Part shown: one piece after another, positions 6,249-8,701 of the stretch
Layout of the letters: every line of letters starts with the position of its first letter
How positions within the stretch are numbered: position 1 is the first letter of the stretch
Assembly (NCBI GenBank): GCA_946481035.1
Contig: CAMLNK010000117.1
Coordinates: forward strand, 1-8,701
Length of the DNA stretch: 8,701 nt
Reading direction: 5' to 3'
Source of the DNA: an uncultured Dyadobacter sp.
GTDB lineage: Bacteria; Bacteroidota; Bacteroidia; Cytophagales; Spirosomataceae
Notes under the pieces: generated by a model
Databases searched by the model: none
What the model was told of the DNA's origin: nothing
Seen by the model: only the letters and a program-made list of their open reading frames with translations
Position numbers and translations under genes: made by a program

Positions 6249-7469
6249 CTATTTCGAATTTGGATTCTTAATTCTTCCCATGAAAAGAATGGTATTGGAA
6301 GTATTTTCACTGATTACCAAACCAAACGGGCGGTCGCAAATGAACCTGGCCGGCTCCGGCCCTGCGGAAGTAAGCCCTACACCGATTGTCGTTACCGCTG
6401 CCGCCTCTGTACCCTGCTCGTCGATGCCCAGGTATGCATCCTGTTTTACGAAATCGATATAGAGCTGAGCCATTTTGTTGATCTTCCCTAACTGGGCAGT
6501 CGTTTCGCTAAATGCACGCTTGATACCCATTCCCTGCAAGGTGGTCTTCAATTGGGCTGAATAGTCGAGTGTGAACTTGGGTAACCCTACTGTAATACCC
6601 TTTTCAGCCATTCCGCTATTCAACTTCGCCCACCCTTCTCCGGTGATCTCGTCAAGCACCGCATCTACGGTATTCTCGCCTTTCGGAATAAGCAGCGTCA
6701 TATTAAACTGGCCATTGGCATAAGGAAGACGGACCGCGTTGTAGTTGCTTCCGGCACCTACCGCGAAATCGGATTCGGCGTACATCATTCTGACGTTTTT
6801 GCTCTGTCCGTTTTCAAGTTTGAACGGCGCATCCTGTGTTTTCTTCGGATCAAACCGGGTTTGCCAATCTCCTTTGAAATACAATGCATTCAAAAGAAAC
6901 ATTACCTGCTGCGGCTGGATCTTATCCAGCACCTTCGGAATCTTGCCTTTCGTTTTATCGCTCGCCCATTTGTTAATGCGGTCTTTTGCGGCATCGTCAA
7001 ACGGCAAGCCTGTTATTTCCGCCTCAAATGAGTTTTTCAAAACAGATTGAAAATCATTTTCAACCGAAAAATCATTTCTGTACCAAACCGAATTCGCTAA
7101 TCCCAAACTCACTTTCGAATCAGCAACCGGCAAATCGTTAATCAATGTTTTATATGCCGCATTCAAATCAGCCAATGCGACGGCATCCATTTTCAATGCC
7201 TTTTGAATTTCGTCGGCAGTTTCTTTTTCTGCACCATTCAGCACCATTCCCAAAGCCATGTGCAGGCTGAGCGGTGACACGAAGAAATTCTCTTCCGTGG
7301 ATTGCGTTTTCTGAAACGCATGAATGAAATCAAACGCAAAAGAAGTTGTCCCGTTCGAAACCGCGGTTGGTATTTCCACAGGATTCACCTCGTTGCCGGG
7401 AGCAACGTTGTCGTTTGTACAGCCCAACAGCATCGCTGCCGCCAGCATAGGAATAGTGATTGATTTCAT
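6249..7469 (-). CDS. Lipoprotein serpin (serine protease inhibitor family), inhibitory-type hinge
   Basis: Residue numbers use the ATG at 7469 (406 residues), which gives a short lipoprotein signal ending in MLLGC (Cys17). An ATG at 7481 adds only four residues (MKIL) and is equally possible; a longer frame opens with TTG at 7517 and is less likely. The chain is a complete serpin: FFVSPLSLHMALGMVLNGA, INKWASDKTKGKIPKVL, NALYFKGDWQTRF, and LYIDFVKQDAYLGIDEQG into the reactive loop, then ARFICDRPFGLVISENT and ILFMGRIKNP at the C-terminus. The hinge, E351-Q-G-T-E-A-A-A-V-T, has the small residues at P15-P9 needed for loop insertion, so it is predicted to be a suicide inhibitor of serine or cysteine proteases. 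Counting 17 residues from P17 gives P1-P1' as Thr367-Ser368; the loop is about one residue longer than in alpha1-antitrypsin, so P1 is uncertain. In the serpin signature, the residue after DRPF is Gly instead of a large hydrophobic. Acylation would tether it at the membrane. It is followed by two terminators. Confidence 0.93.
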   Translation of the reverse strand: MKSITIPMLAAAMLLGCTNDNVAPGNEVNPVEIPTAVSNGTTSFAFDFIHAFQKTQSTEENFFVSPLSLHMALGMVLNGAEKETADEIQKALKMDAVALADLNAAYKTLINDLPVADSKVSLGLANSVWYRNDFSVENDFQSVLKNSFEAEITGLPFDDAAKDRINKWASDKTKGKIPKVLDKIQPQQVMFLLNALYFKGDWQTRFDPKKTQDAPFKLENGQSKNVRMMYAESDFAVGAGSNYNAVRLPYANGQFNMTLLIPKGENTVDAVLDEITGEGWAKLNSGMAEKGITVGLPKFTLDYSAQLKTTLQGMGIKRAFSETTAQLGKINKMAQLYIDFVKQDAYLGIDEQGTEAAAVTTIGVGLTSAGPEPARFICDRPFGLVISENTSNTILFMGRIKNPNSK

Positions 7470-7481
7470 TAAAATTTTCAT

Positions 7482-7579
7482 GGCTAACAGATGCAAGGAC
7501 GTTTTCCTTCTCCACAATCAACCCACAAATCGATAGATTCAAATCAACCGGCAATGGTTGGAAACTTTTTAGAATTATC
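7482..7579 (-). promoter_or_regulatory. Upstream region of the serpin gene with an 8-bp direct repeat
   Basis: The spacer between the barrel gene stop and the serpin start is long enough for a separate promoter. The octamer AATCAACC occurs at 7516-7523 and 7542-7549, starts 26 bp apart. CAAATC also recurs between and beside them. A weak 5-bp hairpin (CAACC/GGTTG, 7545-7560) overlaps the second copy and has no good T tract on the minus strand. On the minus strand a TATCGATTTG string resembles the -7 consensus with two extra bases. A regulator site is possible but unproven. Confidence 0.3.
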
Positions 7580-8701
7580 TCAAAAAGAATAGCGAACAGA
7601 CCAGGACACACCGTACAGATAAGGATGCGAATCAAGGCTTTGATTGGATCTGAAACCTGATGAAACCGCTTTTTGGTACGAGCCTGTAAGGTTAGCAGCC
7701 CAGTTCGACGATAATTTGTAATTCAATCTCAATCCTGTCGTAGCAGCCCAGTTCATGCCCCGGTATATGTCATCGCTGGCGGTTGTCCGGATAATATCCC
7801 CCGAAGCCGATTCCAGTTCGTTTGCCAGGAAGAAATTGGCCATCATCCCGCCCAGCACCGAATAGCTGAATTTCTTGTCAGGATTTAGCGTAAAGCCCGC
7901 TTGAACCGGCAATTGCAGGTACTGATAATTATTACTCACCTTCTTGGCAACATCAATATATAATGCGCCATTATTGAAGCCCGCCGCCTTGTCGGCGAAT
8001 GCAGGGCTGTTTGCTGCCAATGCATTTTCCAGTACGTTCGAAGACATGCTATTATAGGCATTCAACATATAACCGCCGCCTTCGTACGTCGAGTTGCCGC
8101 GGAGATAACTTACGCCTGTCTCCACAGACCAGTGTTTCGATAAACGGACTCCGCCCTGTGTCTGCACCGCATACGAAGCCCGGGCCTCACTTGACCCCGA
8201 AGTCGCGCGCTTCTGGCTTACCGATTGTGCCGAAAAAGCCATCGGTGCCTCTTTGAGCTGTACATCCGGATTAAACGACGCCGGCATCACACCCAGGCCT
8301 GCATAATATTCCTTTTGCTTTTTCGGTTTAACAGGCTCTTCGATCTGGATTTGAGGACGGAAGAACACGTGGCGTTTTTGCACGTAAACATCCAGGTCGC
8401 TGTACGGCAAAGATGCCAGCAACTGTGCGGAAAGTGATTGGCTTTCACCGCGCAATGTCGCTGCATTGCTATTTCCGGCCGCTTTTGCCGCAGCTATTTC
8501 AAGAGGCCGGGCATTGTCCAGAGGTGTGATGGTAGTGTTAATTACTTCATTGCCAAATCCACTTTTTGCGGCTGGCGTCCGAGTTCCGTCGACGGCGGCT
8601 ACGCCCGGCTGTTCAGGAGCTGGATTTTTTGCCCTGGCAAATACATTTTCACGCTTTTCAGCAGCAGCGTTCGCATTATTTGCCGCGGCAATTTCAATTT
8701 T
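7580..8701 (-). CDS. Outer-membrane beta-barrel protein, C-terminal part, 5' end outside the window
   Basis: The frame is open to the window edge with no stop, so 373 C-terminal residues are visible and the true start lies beyond 8701. A TTG at 8455 could be mistaken for a start, but the reading continues upstream in the same composition. Visible residues 1 to about 130 are Ala/Asn/Pro/Lys-rich and probably disordered, ending in a basic patch (KPKKQKE). From about residue 132 (YYAGLGVMPASFNPDV) the sequence becomes amphipathic strands with Gly/Asn turns, including YLQLPVQAGFTL and FSYSVLGGMMANFFL, and ends in SWSVRYSF with the terminal Phe typical of BAM substrates. In Cytophagales, barrels preceded by a long low-complexity periplasmic region and an N-terminal membrane segment are often encoded next to ECF sigma factors; that part cannot be seen here. 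Its stop is 110 nt before the serpin start. Substrate or binding partner unknown. Confidence 0.75.
   Translation of the reverse strand, partial: KIEIAAANNANAAAEKRENVFARAKNPAPEQPGVAAVDGTRTPAAKSGFGNEVINTTITPLDNARPLEIAAAKAAGNSNAATLRGESQSLSAQLLASLPYSDLDVYVQKRHVFFRPQIQIEEPVKPKKQKEYYAGLGVMPASFNPDVQLKEAPMAFSAQSVSQKRATSGSSEARASYAVQTQGGVRLSKHWSVETGVSYLRGNSTYEGGGYMLNAYNSMSSNVLENALAANSPAFADKAAGFNNGALYIDVAKKVSNNYQYLQLPVQAGFTLNPDKKFSYSVLGGMMANFFLANELESASGDIIRTTASDDIYRGMNWAATTGLRLNYKLSSNWAANLTGSYQKAVSSGFRSNQSLDSHPYLYGVSWSVRYSF

Noticed and set aside
7470..7517. Longer serpin start at TTG 7517
   Set aside because: It would put 16 residues with charged Arg/Lys before the lipoprotein signal; the ATG codons at 7469 or 7481 give a normal signal length.
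7545..7560. Hairpin CAACC/GGTTG as a terminator after the barrel gene
   Set aside because: The stem is only 5 bp and the minus strand lacks a following T run.
8453..8455. TTG at 8455 as the start of the barrel protein
   Set aside because: The frame stays open for another 82 codons to the window edge with the same Ala/Asn/Pro-rich composition, so the gene is truncated by the window and does not start here.

Overview
The window looks like chromosomal DNA from a member of the Bacteroidota, most likely a Cytophagales/Dyadobacter-like organism. This is inferred from the protein families: a signal-peptide-bearing protein with TonB C-terminal domains, an LVIVD-repeat lipoprotein, outer-membrane barrels ending in Phe, and a lipoprotein serpin. 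None of the starts I checked has a clear Shine-Dalgarno sequence, which fits that phylum. The genus is not proven. There are eight protein genes and no tRNA, rRNA, CRISPR array, transposase or phage gene that I can see. No non-coding stretch exceeds 300 bases.

Layout: (1) 46-1515, minus, is a periplasmic protein with a TonB-C-like domain at each end and MORN/YwqK-like repeats between them. (2) 1689-3679, plus, is a tight two-gene unit: an LpxH-type metallophosphoesterase followed after 2 nt by a MurG-like GT-B glycosyltransferase. It is divergent from gene 1 across a 173-nt spacer. (3) 3699-6056, minus, is a three-gene unit transcribed in the order LVIVD-repeat propeller lipoprotein, small outer-membrane barrel, META/HslJ-like exported protein, with gaps of 1 and 11 nt. 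It converges on the glycosyltransferase, and a hairpin covers the junction. (4) About 6249-7481, minus, is a full-length lipoprotein serpin with an inhibitory-type hinge, followed by two strong tandem hairpin terminators. (5) 7580-8701, minus, is the C-terminal part of an outer-membrane barrel protein with an Ala/Asn/Pro-rich N-terminal region. It is cut by the window edge.

Everything except possibly the two-gene LpxH/glycosyltransferase unit is predicted to be exported, so this is a cell-envelope neighbourhood. The LpxH-like enzyme and glycosyltransferase probably act on a lipid-linked sugar at the inner membrane. The LVIVD, barrel and META proteins are probably co-expressed envelope partners of unknown function. 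The serpin probably protects the cell surface or periplasm against serine or cysteine proteases. No wholly new system is evident. The best leads are the three-gene envelope operon, the serpin and its reactive loop, the double-TonB-domain protein, and the META protein lacking both conserved cysteines.
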